From Candidatus Colwellbacteria bacterium RIFCSPLOWO2_01_FULL_48_10 (GTDB lineage Bacteria; Patescibacteriota; Minisyncoccia; UBA6257; Colwellbacteraceae): DNA of 14,485 nt. Within the stretch, counting starts at the first letter, position 1; each line of letters opens with the position of its first letter. The notes beneath the pieces are model-generated. The model saw only the letters and a list, made by a program, of their open reading frames with translations, was not told where the DNA came from and did no database searches. Both the position numbers and the translations under genes were made by a program. Of the stretch, positions 13,907-14,485 are shown one piece after another. The stretch covers positions 27,900 to 42,384 of the forward strand of contig MHIY01000034.1 of assembly GCA_001817755.1 (NCBI GenBank), read 5' to 3'.

Positions 13907-14140
13907 CTAGTATGTATTGTCTGATCTTCTTTCTGCCGCAATTAGTCTGAAATTGTTACCTTTACGAGAGTAAATTATTCTAACTTTGCCCTTTCTAACC
14001 CTATAAACAGAATCTCTGCCTTTTAACTTTTTGACATCAAGATCTTTTAGGTCGCCAGCAAGAATAGAAGTAATTATCTGTTGTATCTTTTCTCTTTCGT
14101 CCGAATTAAGCTTAGTTAAAGCCTTCTCAATTTTGTCCAT
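13907..14140 (-). CDS. RelE/ParE-superfamily toxin of a type II toxin-antitoxin pair
   Basis: A 77-aa protein, slightly shorter than typical RelE toxins (80-95 aa). Two N-terminal helices (MDKIEKALTKLNSDEREKIQ and the next 8 residues) are followed by the core LKGRDSVYRVRKGKVRIIY (39-57) and the C-terminal strand and tail LIAAERRSDNTY (66-77). Basic residues Arg47, Arg49, Lys50, Lys52 and Arg54 and the terminal Arg71, Arg72 and Tyr77 fit the positive active face of RelE-type ribosome-dependent mRNA endonucleases. Which residues act here is inferred. It starts 17 nt after the antitoxin stop, in the usual antitoxin-first order, without a Shine-Dalgarno site. It should inhibit translation when free of the antitoxin. 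Confidence -1.
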   Translation of the reverse strand: MDKIEKALTKLNSDEREKIQQIITSILAGDLKDLDVKKLKGRDSVYRVRKGKVRIIYSRKGNNFRLIAAERRSDNTY

Positions 14141-14157
14141 CTAACTAATGAAGAAAG

Positions 14158-14373
14158 TTATAATCGGGCGAGAATGTCCTTAAAATCAACGCCACCCCTT
14201 TTTATCTTCGTGAAATCCGCAACCGTTTCCCACATTCCCTCGTCATCTATAGGCGTTAGTTTAAACACTGGTTTTGATTTGCGAACAATTACAAAAGACT
14301 TACCCTTTTCAACTTCGGATATATACACGCCAATATTAGAACGCAGCTCCTTTAGTCCTACGATTTTATTCAC
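14158..14373 (-). CDS. Phd/YefM-family antitoxin
   Basis: A 71-aa protein. The N-terminal part (1-42; VGLKELRSNIGVYISEVEKG, VIVRKSKPVFKLTPI) matches the Phd/YefM fold, which dimerises and binds DNA. The acidic, flexible C-terminal tail (43-71; DDEGMWETVADF, GVDFKDILARL) is the usual toxin-wrapping segment. The start codon is GTG at 14373. It is the first gene of the operon, with the toxin 17 nt downstream. A near-perfect palindrome lies directly upstream within the promoter, the expected place for autoregulation. The pair probably acts in plasmid-like maintenance of its DNA or in stress response; the context supports a discrete movable unit. Confidence -1.
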   Translation of the reverse strand: MNKIVGLKELRSNIGVYISEVEKGKSFVIVRKSKPVFKLTPIDDEGMWETVADFTKIKRGGVDFKDILARL

Positions 14374-14378
14374 AGGCT

Positions 14379-14409
14379 AAGTTTACCTTAAGATAAACTT
14401 GTAAGTCAA
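14379..14409 (-). promoter_or_regulatory. Toxin-antitoxin promoter with operator palindrome
   Basis: On the minus strand, TTGACT (-35, 14404-14409) and TAAACT (-10, 14380-14385) are 18 nt apart. A 22-bp palindrome with one mismatched pair (14379-14400; arms AAGTTTA/TAAACTT around CTTAAG) covers the -10 box and most of the spacer, the typical position for a Phd/YefM antitoxin operator. The -10 box ends 6 nt before GTG 14373, so the transcript would be leaderless. Confidence -1.
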
Positions 14410-14414
14410 GCGGG

Positions 14415-14485
14415 CGTACAGTTAACCATATGGGGTGACGTTCTCAACGGATTGAGTCATCACCATTTTTCACGGCCGTGAAAAA
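14415..14485. repeat. 71-bp direct repeat, right copy (cut by the window end)
   Basis: Identical to 13710-13780 over all 71 bases to the end of the window, same orientation, 705 bp apart. The window stops inside the palindrome, so the full length of the repeat is unknown. Together the copies bracket exactly the toxin-antitoxin operon with its promoter. Confidence -1.

Noticed and set aside
13710..14485. Integron cassette with attC sites around the toxin-antitoxin operon
   Set aside because: No pair of RYYYAAC and GTTRRRY core sites could be placed at the repeat ends, and the palindrome is perfect, unlike attC. No integrase is in the window.

Overview
The window looks like a chromosomal piece of a Candidate Phyla Radiation (Patescibacteria) bacterium, most likely Parcubacteria-like. 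This rests on protein style, not on a marker gene. The features behind it are very large secreted proteins rich in Thr, Ser, Ala and Gly, a C-terminal peptidoglycan-binding module of the type NxGxxGxEVxxLQxFL…GYFGxxTxxAIxxFQ…GPKTRA joined to a short coiled coil, and a small RelE/Phd toxin-antitoxin pair. Every convincing gene is on the minus strand. The long plus-strand reading frames are shadows of repetitive, stop-poor coding sequence.

Layout in transcription order (right to left): (1) a 71-bp direct repeat at the right edge (14415-14485), then a self-contained Phd/YefM antitoxin and RelE-type toxin operon (14373-13907), then an identical repeat copy (13710-13780) carrying a 36-bp perfect palindrome. 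(2) A small membrane-anchored TPR protein (13665-13108). (3) A secreted beta-solenoid repeat protein (12715-10931) behind a long structured leader. (4) A secreted Ig-like protein with a C-terminal peptidoglycan-binding domain (10825-9704). (5) About 560 bp of non-coding DNA with a bidirectional terminator and degenerate palindromic repeats. (6) One giant surface protein of about 2,390 residues, split by an apparent 1-nt deletion near 5365 into a 1,276-aa N-terminal part (9140-5310) and a 1,127-aa C-terminal part (5346-1963). (7) A terminator, a promoter and the 5' 582 codons of a secreted protein built of phage-tail-fibre repeats (1746 to beyond position 1).

Taken together, 12715-1 reads as a cell-surface locus: four consecutive exported proteins, two of them ending in peptidoglycan-binding domains that could hold them in the wall, and two made of repeats usually met in phage tail fibres. 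A role in attachment to a host cell or surface is an inference from architecture and from the host-dependent lifestyle known for this group. No sortase, secretion machinery or phage structural and packaging genes are present.

The most notable points are the frameshift splitting the giant protein, the toxin-antitoxin unit bracketed by identical palindromic repeats, the tail-fibre-like secreted proteins, a ladder of repeats inserted inside an Ig-like domain, near-identical DNA shared between peptidoglycan-binding modules of different genes, and two promoters placed so that their transcripts would be leaderless.
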